From NCBI RefSeq assembly GCF_002305855.1, contig NZ_CP022163.1, positions 6,747,765-6,811,764 of the forward strand: DNA of 64,000 bases. Direction: 5' to 3'. Both the position numbers and the translations under genes were made by a program. Source of the DNA: Melittangium boletus DSM 14713 (GTDB lineage Bacteria; Myxococcota; Myxococcia; Myxococcales; Myxococcaceae). The notes below the pieces were generated by a model. The model made no database searches, was not told the origin of the DNA, and was given only the letters and a program-made list of their open reading frames with translations. Numbering within the stretch: position 1 is the first letter of the stretch; each line of letters opens with the position of its first letter. Below are positions 49,815-59,051 of the stretch, piece by piece.

Positions 49815-51989
49815 ATGATTCGGCGTCTGGTGGAGCATGCGAGGGAGGTGGTCCGCTTCGCCCCGGTGAAACCGGCGGTGATGGCTGGGATCCGGGCGGC
49901 GATCGCGAGCGTTCTTCCCCTGGCTCTGGCCCATGTCCTTCATCTTCCCGGAGGTCTGTGGATGTGTCTGGGGGGCTTCAACGCCTCCTTCGCGGACAAG
50001 GGGGGCTCGTACCGGGCCCGCGCCACGAGCATGGGCGCGGGGCTGATCGCCGGAGCGCTGGCTGTCGGCCTGGGCGTGGTGGCGGGGGCGCATCCGGTGC
50101 TCTCCATCGCCGTGGCCCTGCTCTGGGTGACGGCCTGCTCCTTCGGAGGGGCGTACGGGGCCGCGGCGAACGTGGTGGGCAACACCGCGGCGAGCGCCTT
50201 CGTCGTCTCCCTGGGCCTGCCGCACCAGGAGCTGTCCGAGGCCCTGCAGCGTGGCGGCTTCCTGGCGCTCGGGGCGCTCTGGGCGATGTTCCTCTCGCTC
50301 GTGCTCTGGCCCATCCGTCCGTACGGGCCGTCGCGGCTCGCCGTGGCTCAGTGCTTCCGGGCGGTGGAGGAGTACGCGGGCGAGGTGAACCGGCTCTTCC
50401 TCTCGGGGGCGGAGGGGGAGGCCTGGCAGGCGGTCATCCAGCGTCATCACGCGAGCATCCGCGAGACGCTGGAGGTGGCGGGCAGCACGCTCGCGGCCAC
50501 GCGCCGGGGCCGGGGTGAGAGCGAGCGGGGCGAGCAGTTGCTGGTGCTGTTGCAGATCGCGGAGGTGATGTTCGGGACGGTGATCGCCCTGGGCGACGTG
50601 CTGGAGAGCCTGTGCCGGGAGGCGCGGGACGAGCCCGCGTGGACGCACGTGGAGCGCACGCTCGCCACCTTCCGCCAGGAACTCCTGCGGCTCGCGCGGG
50701 GCGTGGAGACCGAGGGCCGGGTCCGGGAGTTGCCCTCCGTGGAGTGGGCGCGCGCACCCGGAGAGGCGGCGCGGTCGCTGGAGGAAGGGGAGCGGGCGGC
50801 GCTCGGGTATGCGTTCCGGTTGCTCGCCCAGTTGCGGGACTTCGTGGAGGCCGCGGCGAAGACGGAGACGCGTCTGGCGGGCGAGCGGACGGCGCCCCAG
50901 GGCCCGCCTCCGACGTGGAAGCAGCGGGTGCTCGGGCCCCTGCGGGACAACCTCTCGTTGGACTCCATGGTGTTGCGGCACGCGCTGCGCGTGGGCCTGA
51001 CGACGACGGTCGCGGTGGGGACCGCACTCGCGTTCATCCCGAGCCACGGCTACTGGGTGACCATCACCGTGCTCACCATCATGCAGCCGTACACCGGCGC
51101 GACCTTCCTCAAGGGGCTCCAGCGGGTGACGGGCACGGTGGTGGGCGGCCTGCTCGCCGCGGCGATCGCCTCGAGCCTCCATTCCCCGTACGTGATCCTC
51201 CCGTTCGTGTTCGTCACCGTGGCGATCAGCATCGCGATCATCCCGCTCAATTACGGGCTCTACACCGTCTTCCTCACGCTCACCTTCGTGCTGCTGGCGG
51301 AGTGGGAGACGGGAGATATGACGCTGCCCCAGGTGCGGGTGCTCAACACGCTGATGGGTGGCGCGCTCGCGTTGGCGGGGACGTGGTTGTTGTGGGAGCG
51401 CTCGGAGCGGGAGCTCCTGCCCGAACAGCTCGCCGCGGCCCTGCGCGCCAACCGGGAGCATTTCCTCCTGGTGCTCTCGGATCGGCTGGGTTCCGCGCCC
51501 CGGCGTCCTGACGAGCTCTTCTCCGAGGCCCGGCGCAAGATTGGCCTGGCGACGCTCAATGCCGAGGCGTCCTTCCAGCGGCTGTTGTCCGAGCCCCGGC
51601 GGCGCACGGAGCCCATCGAGCCGTTGATGACGCTGCTGGCCTACCTGCGGCGGTTCGCCGCCTCGGTGGTTTCCGTGTCCGTCTCCCCGCGGGACGAGGT
51701 CTCCCAGCGGATCCGCGCCCAGGTGGAGCGCTTCGTGGACTCGGCGGCGCTGGCGCTGGAGGATCTGGCGGAAGCGGTGCACCGGGGCCGCGTGCCCTCG
51801 CCCCCGCCGGACCTCCTCGGGTGGCTGCGGTGGAATGGCCAGACGGAGGCGGAACTCGAGCCGCTGCTCCGGCTCCAGTTGGAGCGGGTGGCGCGGCGGA
51901 TCCTCGTGCTGCATGGCGCCGTCTCCCGCCGCGCCGCCCAGACGCCGCTGGAGCGGCCCTCGGCGCCCGCGGCCCACCCGGGGGCGTGA
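49815..51989 (+). CDS. FUSC-family (YccS/aromatic acid exporter-like) membrane protein
   Basis: A 724-residue inner-membrane protein with two hydrophobic blocks: five to six helices in residues 20-165 (AVMAGIRAAIASVLPLALAH, LSIAVALLWVTACSFGGAYG and others) and six in 395-545 (LRHALRVGLTTTVAVGTALAF, GYWVTITVLTIMQPYTGATF, with the FUSC signature QRVTGTVVGGLLA). Between them and at the end are cytoplasmic helical domains. The family includes aromatic-acid efflux and fusaric-acid resistance exporters, whose substrate here is unknown. GGGAGGG before the ATG at 49815 supports the start. It is a single gene, convergent with the pseudopilin operon. Confidence 0.85.
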   Translation: MIRRLVEHAREVVRFAPVKPAVMAGIRAAIASVLPLALAHVLHLPGGLWMCLGGFNASFADKGGSYRARATSMGAGLIAGALAVGLGVVAGAHPVLSIAVALLWVTACSFGGAYGAAANVVGNTAASAFVVSLGLPHQELSEALQRGGFLALGALWAMFLSLVLWPIRPYGPSRLAVAQCFRAVEEYAGEVNRLFLSGAEGEAWQAVIQRHHASIRETLEVAGSTLAATRRGRGESERGEQLLVLLQIAEVMFGTVIALGDVLESLCREARDEPAWTHVERTLATFRQELLRLARGVETEGRVRELPSVEWARAPGEAARSLEEGERAALGYAFRLLAQLRDFVEAAAKTETRLAGERTAPQGPPPTWKQRVLGPLRDNLSLDSMVLRHALRVGLTTTVAVGTALAFIPSHGYWVTITVLTIMQPYTGATFLKGLQRVTGTVVGGLLAAAIASSLHSPYVILPFVFVTVAISIAIIPLNYGLYTVFLTLTFVLLAEWETGDMTLPQVRVLNTLMGGALALAGTWLLWERSERELLPEQLAAALRANREHFLLVLSDRLGSAPRRPDELFSEARRKIGLATLNAEASFQRLLSEPRRRTEPIEPLMTLLAYLRRFAASVVSVSVSPRDEVSQRIRAQVERFVDSAALALEDLAEAVHRGRVPSPPPDLLGWLRWNGQTEAELEPLLRLQLERVARRILVLHGAVSRRAAQTPLERPSAPAAHPGA

Positions 51990-52004
51990 GCCCACGCGCG
52001 CGGC

Positions 52005-52682
52005 TCAGGGGCCGGGAGTCTGGGCGCTCGACGGCGAGGCGGTTTCGAGGAAGAGCAGGACGGAGGTGCCGCCACCGTCGGGCCGGAGGGACAGGCGGAC
52101 CTGTCGCGTGTCGCGGCGGAAGAGCTGGGGCTCCTCTTCCTTGTACCCGGCCTTGCCGAGCTGCTCGCGGTACCAGGCCCGCAGGGAGGCCTCCGGGGTG
52201 GGGGCCCGGTAGGTGAGCGTTCGCGCCCCCTCGAAATCTCCCTGGAGGACGTTCGTGGCTCCCGGGTAGAGGGGAAGCGGGGACTCTCCCGGTGGCGGGC
52301 GCTGGACGTCCCCCATCTTCGCCTGGCCGAGCACCACCGTGGTGAGACCGCTCCCGGCGGGCTCGAGGATGACGGTGTAGGCGGTGAGGGTGCGCGTATC
52401 CAACGCGGTGAGGTGCGGCTGGCGCAGGACGCGGGGCGGACGGGGCTGGATGTAGTAGCCGGCCTCGTCGAAGGCGGTAGCGAAGGATTGCAGCAGGTTC
52501 TCGATGCTCTCGCGCGAGGTGTAGACCTCGAGGCGGATGGGGATGCCATCCACCTTCATCTCACCGGGCACCTCCACCTGGGCCACCAGGCCCGGCACGC
52601 GCCAGTGGAAGGCGGCCGGGGCCGGGGCGGGCTTGTCCGGCGTGGCGCCCAGCAAGGGCAGCAGGAGTAGCCAGCTCAGCAT
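52005..52682 (-). CDS. exported protein of unknown function in a pseudopilin operon
   Basis: A 225-residue protein from an ATG at 52682 that overlaps the stop of the upstream TadE/G-like gene by 7 bp. A short signal peptide (MLSWLLLLPLLGATP) directs it across the membrane. The mature part has two similar beta-alpha units (RESIENLLQSFATAFDEAGYY and EASLRAWYREQLGKAGYKEEE), suggesting an internal repeat. No catalytic motif was found. Its place as last gene of the operon suggests a periplasmic accessory role in the assembly or display of the pseudopilins. Confidence 0.65.
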   Translation of the reverse strand: MLSWLLLLPLLGATPDKPAPAPAAFHWRVPGLVAQVEVPGEMKVDGIPIRLEVYTSRESIENLLQSFATAFDEAGYYIQPRPPRVLRQPHLTALDTRTLTAYTVILEPAGSGLTTVVLGQAKMGDVQRPPPGESPLPLYPGATNVLQGDFEGARTLTYRAPTPEASLRAWYREQLGKAGYKEEEPQLFRRDTRQVRLSLRPDGGGTSVLLFLETASPSSAQTPGP

Positions 52683-53740
52683 TTGTTGAGTCCCAGGAAG
52701 CACCGGTTGGAGGCACGGCGCAGCGCGGTGGGTTTGTGCTCCACGCCGCCCGTGTTCCGGGGCCGATCCATCATGTCCTTGGCCTCGCCGGCGGGGGTGT
52801 CGCGCTCGATGTAGTTGTCCTCCTCGCCCCGGTAGCTCATGAAGAAGCCGCCCTCGTCGATGGGGCTGTAGCCCACGAAGTACTCGGCGAGGCGCGAGGA
52901 GTCGCGGCCGGCGGCGCGCCGGTTGTTGTCGAACACCTTCTTCGCCGCGTAATAGAAGGCGGTGTTCTGCGCGCATGGCTGATCCGGCCGCTCGGGCTGG
53001 AGGGGGCAGTGGCCGCTCACGTCGGTGTCGGCGAACGCGAAGTCCCCGAGGAGGATGCCAAAGCGGCCCTTGCACTCCTCGCCCGGAGCCGCGCGGCCCA
53101 CCGAGCACACCTTCATGCGCAGCTTCTTGGCGTGCTTCTCGCTGAAAAAGCCCCCCTCGCCCTCGAGGAAGCTCAGGGGCAGGGCGGGCAGCGACTCGAG
53201 GCGGGCCTCGGCGGCGCAGGTGACGCCTCCCATGTTCTCGTAGACGCCCGTGAGGACGCTCTCGTTGGAGCTGCCCGGGATGGTGCCGGGAGGGACCTTG
53301 CCGAAGTCCCCCTTCACGGCGGAGAGCATGGAGGGCGGGCTGCCCCGGGGCAGATCGAAGGCGATGCGGTCCTCGCGCACGCAGCGCACCTTCATGCCAT
53401 CGATGCGGGTGAAGAGGTGGGAGATGGACGGGTTGCCCCGAGGGGTGGAGCTGCGCCCGTCGAAGTCGACGTAGCGCGCGTTGGCGTTGATCTCGAGCTG
53501 GAGCGGGATGCCGGGAAAGGTGTCGAAGTTGCCAATCTTCGACGGGTTGCCCACCATGCGGTGCACCCGCAGGGCGGTGCTGTCCCACAAGGGCGAGACC
53601 GCCGCCTCGTGCACCTTGATGGACAGGTAGCCCACCTCGGCGAAGTGGATGCCGAACATCAGCACCGTGATGAAGATGATGATGCCCAGGGTCAGCTCCA
53701 CCAGGGACTGGCCCCGGGGGGTCCGTTGGATGGGTGGCAT
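52676..53740 (-). CDS. TadE/TadG-like membrane-anchored pseudopilin
   Basis: A 354-residue protein. The N-terminus PRGQSLVELTLGIIIFITVLMFGIHFAEVG is the TadE-type start: basic residues, a GQSLVE prepilin-like segment and one hydrophobic helix. The rest (residues 40-354) is a soluble exported domain with paired cysteines (KVRCVRED, GGVTCAAEA, KVCSVGR, GEECKGR, NRCFLGL). Its ATG at 53740 shares bases with the stop of the preceding gene (TGATG). In Tad systems such proteins are minor pseudopilins that help build Flp pili. The C-terminal domain is not a standard TadG VWA domain. Confidence 0.8.
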   Translation of the reverse strand: MPPIQRTPRGQSLVELTLGIIIFITVLMFGIHFAEVGYLSIKVHEAAVSPLWDSTALRVHRMVGNPSKIGNFDTFPGIPLQLEINANARYVDFDGRSSTPRGNPSISHLFTRIDGMKVRCVREDRIAFDLPRGSPPSMLSAVKGDFGKVPPGTIPGSSNESVLTGVYENMGGVTCAAEARLESLPALPLSFLEGEGGFFSEKHAKKLRMKVCSVGRAAPGEECKGRFGILLGDFAFADTDVSGHCPLQPERPDQPCAQNTAFYYAAKKVFDNNRRAAGRDSSRLAEYFVGYSPIDEGGFFMSYRGEEDNYIERDTPAGEAKDMMDRPRNTGGVEHKPTALRRASNRCFLGLNKC

Positions 53741-55248
53741 CAGTGCACTCCCCGGTAGCCGTTGCGGATGAGGTGCTGGAAGGCCTCGGCCGCGGTGGCG
53801 CCCACGGTGGCGGGCACATCGCCGCCGCCGTAGCGCAGGTCTCCCTGGCGGTCGATGTCCGCGGACACGAGCGTGGCGCGCCAGAAGGGATTCCAGAGGT
53901 TGGGGGGCTCGTTCCAGTGGCCGCGCCGGTGGTAGTAGGCCATGCCCGTGGCGAGCGCGGACTGCGTGCCCACGGGGATGCCCTGGCCGGTGGTGAAGCC
54001 GTTGTTGTCGAACGCGCCGTAGCCCTGCTTGCCCAGGTGGAAGCGGAAGCTCAGGTTCCACGGATCGCTGTTCGGGCCGCGCACCACGTAGTCGCGTTGC
54101 ACGAGCGAGAAGAGCTTGGGCTGGGCCCAGTTGTTGTCGTCCGAGTGGTCGCCGGTGTTGTAGGCGAGGCCGCCGACGAAGGTGTTGGGGCAGTAGCGGG
54201 GGTCGTCGCAAGGCAGGAGGGTGTGCCGGTACTGCTTCTCCATGCCCGGATCCGCGTGGCCCTTGCCGGGGATGACGGGGCTCCAGGCGTGGTCGTCGCT
54301 CGTGTCGTTCAAGTCGGTGGCGCGCACGAAGGCCCGGGCGAAGAACGTCATGGGCGCGCACATCGGGAGGGCGGGGAAGGTGACCCGCACGGTGGCGTGG
54401 TCCTCGGCGTAGGAGAAGTAGGTGCCGTCCGCCCGGCCGCCGTGTCCCGCGTTGAACAGCCCATAGGAGCTCCTGCTCCAGTAGGCGCTGCCTCCGCCCC
54501 GGCTCACGTTGAGCACGCCCCCCACGGAGGCCAGGGCCCCGAGGATGCCTCCGGCGGCTCCCAGGGGCCCCACGCCCTGGCGCTTGGTGATGAAGCCGTA
54601 CCCGCGCGAGGCCATGGCCATGTCCAGGGCGAAGTCATTGCCCCCGAGCGCCTGATCCAACTCGCGCACGGAGATGGGGGTGGGCCCCGCGTGCAGCTCC
54701 CGGGGGAAGCGGCTGCCCTCGCTGGCGAGCTTCGTCATCTGGGTGGCGAAGGACTTGTCCCCGCCGCTCACGGAGTCCTTGAGCCGGCCGAGCATCTCCG
54801 ACTGCATCATCGCCAGGTGGAAGGCCAGCAACTGGATGTTGAGGGACTGCACCCCGGCGCTCGCGTCCAGCTCGTCCCACTTGCTGGAGATTTCCTCTTC
54901 CTGGCTCTCCAGGGCCTCGAGGGCGGCGGTGGCCTCGGGGCAGCCCTGGGTGGCCACGCGCGCGGCGTTGAGGTTGGCGCGCATCATGCTGGTCCAGCTC
55001 ACCAGGCTCATGGTCGCGGTCATGGCCACCATGTGGCCCGTCTCGGCGCGGCGCAGCAGGGCGATGCTGTTGAAGGTGCGCGCCGTGGCCACCGCGCTGC
55101 TGTAGGCGGCCAGGTCCGCCAGGCTCTGGGCCTCCATCTTCTCGCGCACCCGCATGGAGAAGGAGAGCGTGACGCACACCATCAGGACGAGCAGCAGCAT
55201 CGTCAGCGCGAGCAGGACGAGGGCTTGTCCACGGGGACGGCGGTTCAT
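53740..55248 (-). CDS. TadG-like large pseudopilin-family protein
   Basis: A 502-residue protein beginning RPRGQALVLLALTMLLLVLMVCVTLSFSMRVREKME, a TadG/TadE-type N-terminal membrane anchor with the GQALV signature. The rest is exported, helical to about residue 175, and then rich in Gly, Asn and aromatic residues (NNNGFTTGQGIPVGT, GYGFITKRQGVG). No VWA MIDAS motif is seen, unlike classic TadG. It overlaps the upstream gene's stop as ATGA, in a four-gene operon. The role inferred is minor pilin or surface-exposed component. Confidence 0.75.
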   Translation of the reverse strand: MNRRPRGQALVLLALTMLLLVLMVCVTLSFSMRVREKMEAQSLADLAAYSSAVATARTFNSIALLRRAETGHMVAMTATMSLVSWTSMMRANLNAARVATQGCPEATAALEALESQEEEISSKWDELDASAGVQSLNIQLLAFHLAMMQSEMLGRLKDSVSGGDKSFATQMTKLASEGSRFPRELHAGPTPISVRELDQALGGNDFALDMAMASRGYGFITKRQGVGPLGAAGGILGALASVGGVLNVSRGGGSAYWSRSSYGLFNAGHGGRADGTYFSYAEDHATVRVTFPALPMCAPMTFFARAFVRATDLNDTSDDHAWSPVIPGKGHADPGMEKQYRHTLLPCDDPRYCPNTFVGGLAYNTGDHSDDNNWAQPKLFSLVQRDYVVRGPNSDPWNLSFRFHLGKQGYGAFDNNGFTTGQGIPVGTQSALATGMAYYHRRGHWNEPPNLWNPFWRATLVSADIDRQGDLRYGGGDVPATVGATAAEAFQHLIRNGYRGVH

Positions 55249-55997
55249 AGTCCCTCTGGAGTGGGCGCGCAGTTCTGCGTGCGGAAGAAGGTGCGGCGCG
55301 CGGGCGTCATCATGCGCATGCTGTAGCTGGCCTGGAGCGGGAAGACGTACTCGCGGCGGTTGGAGCGGTCGACGAGCTCGCGCGCGATGGCCGCGTCGAA
55401 CCCGGCGCTCGAGCGCTCGTCCCAGTGGGCCGTCTCGGTGAGCAGCAGGGGGTTGTGGGCGGTGTAGTTTCTCAGCCCCCAGCGGGCCAGGAACATGCGG
55501 TTGAGCACCCAGTTGGCGAAGGGGATGCGCATGGGAAACCAGAAGATGATGCGCGACTCCAGGCGCATCACGTCCCGCAGGCTGCCGTAGCGCGCGGGAT
55601 CATCGAACGACTCCTCCTCGTCCGTGGGGATCTCCGCGCGCAGGGGCCGCTCGCGGGTGAGCCACACGATGGGGCCGGTGTGCTCCGAGCCGTGGTACTG
55701 GTTGTCGTTGTGGCGGCCGAAGGCCTTGCCGAGCGCCTCGGGGGAGTCGGTCCGGGCGAAGGTGGGCAGCAGCGCGGCGATGGCCGCGTGGGTCATGGCC
55801 ACGCAATCCCCATGCTTCACGCTGCCCGTGCGCACGGCGCGGAACACCGCGTACTCGGTCAGCGTGCGCGCCTGCAGCAGCAGGAAGAACTGGAGCGTTC
55901 CCAGGATGAGGAAGAGGGTCAGGGGGAGCGTCAGCGCCGCCTCGACCGCCGCCTGTCCGGACTGGGCGTCCGTGGAGGGACTCTTCTTCCTCAGCAT
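55245..55997 (-). CDS. TadE-like pseudopilin
   Basis: A 250-residue protein, first gene of the operon. The N-terminal segment SGQAAVEAALTLPLTLFLILGTLQFFLLLQAR matches TadE: SGQAAVE, then a long hydrophobic helix ending near FFLLLQ. The remainder is exported. Prepilin-peptidase processing before the hydrophobic segment is usual in this family. The operon's promoter should lie in the 150-bp gap before the MutS-like gene's stop. No Tad motor (TadA, B, C) is in the window. Confidence 0.8.
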   Translation of the reverse strand: MLRKKSPSTDAQSGQAAVEAALTLPLTLFLILGTLQFFLLLQARTLTEYAVFRAVRTGSVKHGDCVAMTHAAIAALLPTFARTDSPEALGKAFGRHNDNQYHGSEHTGPIVWLTRERPLRAEIPTDEEESFDDPARYGSLRDVMRLESRIIFWFPMRIPFANWVLNRMFLARWGLRNYTAHNPLLLTETAHWDERSSAGFDAAIARELVDRSNRREYVFPLQASYSMRMMTPARRTFFRTQNCAPTPEGL

Positions 55998-56148
55998 GGC
56001 TGTAGACTTTCACCCATTTTGAACCGTGAAGCCACCGGTCAAGGCGACGAACCCGCCTTCCCCGCTTTCGGGGAGTGGGGGGCATCATGGGGAAAGGTGA
56101 ATCGAGGCACCATCCGTTATGTGGACGCGCCCGGGAGATTCTCGGAGG

Positions 56149-58011
56149 TCACTCGTGGCGCACCGCATCAGGCGTTGGATCCTCCACGGGGACGCCCGCC
56201 ATCTTGAGCACGCGCAGGGCGTTGGTGGTGTCCACCACCCCCGGCCGCAGCCGGTAGTCGAACACCATCTTCCCCTCCTCCAGGTGATCGCGGAAGTGCA
56301 TGTTCATCACCCGGCCCGCGTGCTCGTCGGCCAGGCTGGCGAGCGACAAGTCATGGGTCGTCACGCCCCCGCTCGCGCCCGTGGCCAGCAGCAGGCGGAG
56401 CACCTCGCGCGAGGCGATCTGCCGCTCGCGGGTGTTCGTCCCGAGCAGGATTTCATCCAGGAGGAAGAGGGCCTGGCCCTGGGCGGCGGCCGCCGCGTCC
56501 AGCACGGCCTTGATGCGCTGGACCTCCGCGTAGAAGTACGACACGCCCCGCTCCAGGGAGTCCTTCACGCGCATGCTGGTGAGGACCTGGAGGGGAGACA
56601 GGGTGAAGGCGCGCGCGCACACCGGGGCACCCGCCAGGGCGAGCACCGCGTTGAGCCCGAGGGCCCTGAGCAGGGTGGTCTTCCCCGACATGTTGGAGCC
56701 CGTGAGGATCAGCGCGCAGCCCGGGCCCGGCAGCGACACGTCGTTGGGCACCGGCTCGTCCAGCAGGGGGTGGCCCACGCCCAGTGTTTCCACCTTGGGC
56801 CCCGCCTCCTCGAGCGCGGGCCAGATGAAGCCGGGCCGGTCATGCGCGAGCCCGGCCAAGCACGACAGGGCCTCCAGCTCCGCGAGCGCCTCGAACCAGC
56901 CGCGCACCTGGGCGCCATGCTGCTCGCGCCAGCGCTCCAGCGCGAACAGGGCGTGCACGTCCCACAAGGTGAACAGGTGGACCACCGGGTGGAACTGGTG
57001 CCGTTTGAACTCCACGAAGGAGTACAGGAAGCTGAAGCGCTTCAACCGGGCGGACACGGGCTCGCGCGTCTCGGGCTGCATGCCCGACTGCACCCGGCGC
57101 AGCTCGGGGTGCTCGAAGCGCTCGCGCTCCACGCGCTCGAAGACGGGGGCATAGCGCACGAAGCCCCGCTCGCCCGCGCTCATCAGCTCCTCCATGGCCC
57201 GGAGCGGCTTGCGCGTCAGCGCCACCACCGCGAGCTGGGCGAGCAGTCCGCCCCACCAGAGCGAGCGGGGCGCGGCGCCGAGCTGGCCCAGGACGTAGAG
57301 CGACAGGGTGAGGAGGGGCAGCACCACCGCGACGGAGCGCGCCCAGCGGATGCCCGTGAGCGAGGGGCCACTCTCCGCCCATTGAATGAAGAGGCCCGGG
57401 TCCGCCTTCTCCTTGGCCACCGCGCGCGCCTCCACGCACACGTCCTGGCGCAGGTCCATCCGAGGGACGAGCTCGCGCGCCGCCTCCTGCCGGGCCCGGA
57501 CCTGGGCCACCCCCGCCGGCCGGGACAGCCACGCCGCGAGCCGTTCCTCGCCCGCCCGGGTGGCCGTTTCGTTCATGAGCTGGAAGACGCTGCCCTGGCC
57601 GAAGACGTCCAGGTCCGCCGCGTACAGGTGCGAGCCCACCAGGAAGCGCTCGCCGCGCTCGGCGAAGTCGTGCCAGCCCCGCGTGAGCCGCGCGAGCCCC
57701 CGGGTGTTGAGCTGGACGTACTGCCGCTGCCGCTCCTCGCGCAGGAACACCTGGTGGTGCACCACCGCCAGCACGATGTACCCCACCAGCGCGGCCCCGG
57801 CCGCCCACCAGCCCGTCTTCGGCAAGCGGCCGAACATGACGGCGAGCGCCACCGCGGCTCCGGCGGTGAACACCACGGCGCGCAGGTTGGCGTAGCGGGC
57901 GCTGAGCGCATCCAACCGCTTGAGCTCGGCCTCGGCGGTGGCGCGGCGCTCGGTGTACGTGAAATGTGGGGACAGGGCGTCGGGGGACGGTGTGGTCACG
58001 GGCCCGCGCAT
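56149..58011 (-). CDS. membrane-anchored MutS-family ATPase
   Basis: A 620-residue protein from the ATG at 58011 (the frame extends 22 codons upstream without support). Residues about 40-105 hold two membrane helices (LRAVVFTAGAAVALAVMFG and WWAAGAALVGYIVLAVV); a further hydrophobic pair lies near 225-265. The C-terminal half is the MutS ATPase: Walker A in LTGSNMSGKTTLLR, the ABC-type signature region, Walker B LFLLDEILLGTN and the His switch in THDLSLASL. No mismatch-binding domain I (FxE) is present. Such MutS homologues do not act in standard mismatch repair; the function is unknown. It lies downstream of mrpC in the same direction. Confidence 0.85.
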   Translation of the reverse strand: MRGPVTTPSPDALSPHFTYTERRATAEAELKRLDALSARYANLRAVVFTAGAAVALAVMFGRLPKTGWWAAGAALVGYIVLAVVHHQVFLREERQRQYVQLNTRGLARLTRGWHDFAERGERFLVGSHLYAADLDVFGQGSVFQLMNETATRAGEERLAAWLSRPAGVAQVRARQEAARELVPRMDLRQDVCVEARAVAKEKADPGLFIQWAESGPSLTGIRWARSVAVVLPLLTLSLYVLGQLGAAPRSLWWGGLLAQLAVVALTRKPLRAMEELMSAGERGFVRYAPVFERVERERFEHPELRRVQSGMQPETREPVSARLKRFSFLYSFVEFKRHQFHPVVHLFTLWDVHALFALERWREQHGAQVRGWFEALAELEALSCLAGLAHDRPGFIWPALEEAGPKVETLGVGHPLLDEPVPNDVSLPGPGCALILTGSNMSGKTTLLRALGLNAVLALAGAPVCARAFTLSPLQVLTSMRVKDSLERGVSYFYAEVQRIKAVLDAAAAAQGQALFLLDEILLGTNTRERQIASREVLRLLLATGASGGVTTHDLSLASLADEHAGRVMNMHFRDHLEEGKMVFDYRLRPGVVDTTNALRVLKMAGVPVEDPTPDAVRHE

Positions 58012-58098
58012 GCTGGGTCGCTCGCGTGGATGGGGCAAGCCAAATGAAGAACCCCGGCGCCCAACCCGTGTCGGCACGGGGGCATCCGGGGCTCCTGA

Positions 58099-58118
58099 CT
58101 TCCCTCGTGAGAGGGAAG
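58099..58118 (-). terminator. hairpin downstream of mrpC
   Basis: CTTCCCTC at 58099-58106 and GAGGGAAG at 58111-58118 form a perfect 8-bp stem with a GTGA loop, starting 8 bp after the mrpC stop. No U-tract follows on the minus strand, so termination is not assured. It may stabilise the mrpC mRNA 3' end. Confidence 0.4.
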
Positions 58119-58125
58119 AGGGGGA

Positions 58126-58872
58126 CTACTTCTCCTTGGACGCGAGCTTGCGCAGGGCCTTCTGGTCGCGGATGCAGAGGATGCGGCCCACGTTGCCGAG
58201 CACCCCGTCGCGCTTCATCTCGTTGATGAGCGTGGAGACGAACGAGCGCGAGGCGCCCACGAGGTCCGCCAGGTCCTGCTGGGTGATGCCGCGCAGGTCC
58301 GTCTCGCCGCCGTGCGGGCAGCGCTCGCCGTGGGCCTCGGCCAGCGTGAGGAGCGTGTCCGCCAGGCGGGCCGGCACTTCCTTGAAGGTCAGGCCCAGCA
58401 CGCGCTTGCGCAGGGCACGCACGCGCTCGGCGTAGGCGCGCACCACGTCCACCGCCAGGGCCGGCCGGGCCTCCAGCTGGGCGCGGAAGTCACGTCCCTC
58501 GATGCTCCACACCTCGGCCTCGCCGCTGGCGATCGCCATCTCCTCCACCGGGGTGCCCTCGGGGCGGAACAGCTCGCCGAACAGGTCGCCGGGGCGCAGG
58601 ATGCTCACCACCGAGCGCGAGCTGTTCTTGCCCAGGCGCATCAGGCGCACGCGGCCGCTCTTGAGCAGGTACACGCGGTCGGTCGTGTCTCCCGGGCGGT
58701 AGATGACCGAGTTGTGCGGGAAGGACTCGACCTTGAAGTAGCCCTTGAAGTCGATGGCCTCCTGACCGGGGACCAGCTTGTTGGCGGTGACGAGCATGCC
58801 GGAGCTGGTGGTCTGGATGGGGGCGACGACGTTGGAACCGATGGGACCGAGGGGGCGATTGAAACCGTGCAT
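58126..58872 (-). CDS. mrpC: MrpC, Crp/Fnr-family developmental regulator
   Basis: A 248-residue cAMP-receptor-type transcription factor, the length of Myxococcus xanthus MrpC. I chose the ATG at 58872 (MHGFNRPLGPIGSNVVAPIQ), the known MrpC N-terminus. The beta-roll domain has FKVESFPHNSVIYRPGDTTDR and ILRPGDLFGELFRPEG; the HTH is LRGITQQDLADLVGASRSFV. In Myxococcus, MrpC drives starvation-induced development, activates fruA and represses its own gene. Transcription there needs the MrpA/MrpB pair, present just upstream here. A sigma-54 type element and repeats occur in the leader region. The identity is recognised from the sequence. Confidence 0.95.
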   Translation of the reverse strand: MHGFNRPLGPIGSNVVAPIQTTSSGMLVTANKLVPGQEAIDFKGYFKVESFPHNSVIYRPGDTTDRVYLLKSGRVRLMRLGKNSSRSVVSILRPGDLFGELFRPEGTPVEEMAIASGEAEVWSIEGRDFRAQLEARPALAVDVVRAYAERVRALRKRVLGLTFKEVPARLADTLLTLAEAHGERCPHGGETDLRGITQQDLADLVGASRSFVSTLINEMKRDGVLGNVGRILCIRDQKALRKLASKEK

Positions 58873-58935
58873 GGCGGGCACTCCTGCAGGCGGTTGGAAG
58901 TGGGGTTGCTGTGCTGCGAACGGAACAGTCCCTTT

Positions 58936-58951
58936 CCAAGCTTTGTGCCAA
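58936..58951 (-). promoter_or_regulatory. candidate sigma-54 (-24/-12) promoter of mrpC
   Basis: The minus strand reads TTGGCACAAAGCTTGG: TGGCAC, five bases, then TTGG, against the consensus TGGCAC-N5-TTGC. One mismatch affects the -12 GC (GG here). It lies about 65 bp before the mrpC start, so initiation would be near 58924. It fits the requirement for the sigma-54 activator MrpB encoded next door. Confidence 0.6.
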
Positions 58952-59051
58952 CCCGAACGTTGTTCCCAACTCCTGAAAAAGCGTCTGATGACGCCTACTT
59001 AGCGATGCAGCTCGACATCCTCTCTTTTCGAATGTCCGAAACCTGAAACAG

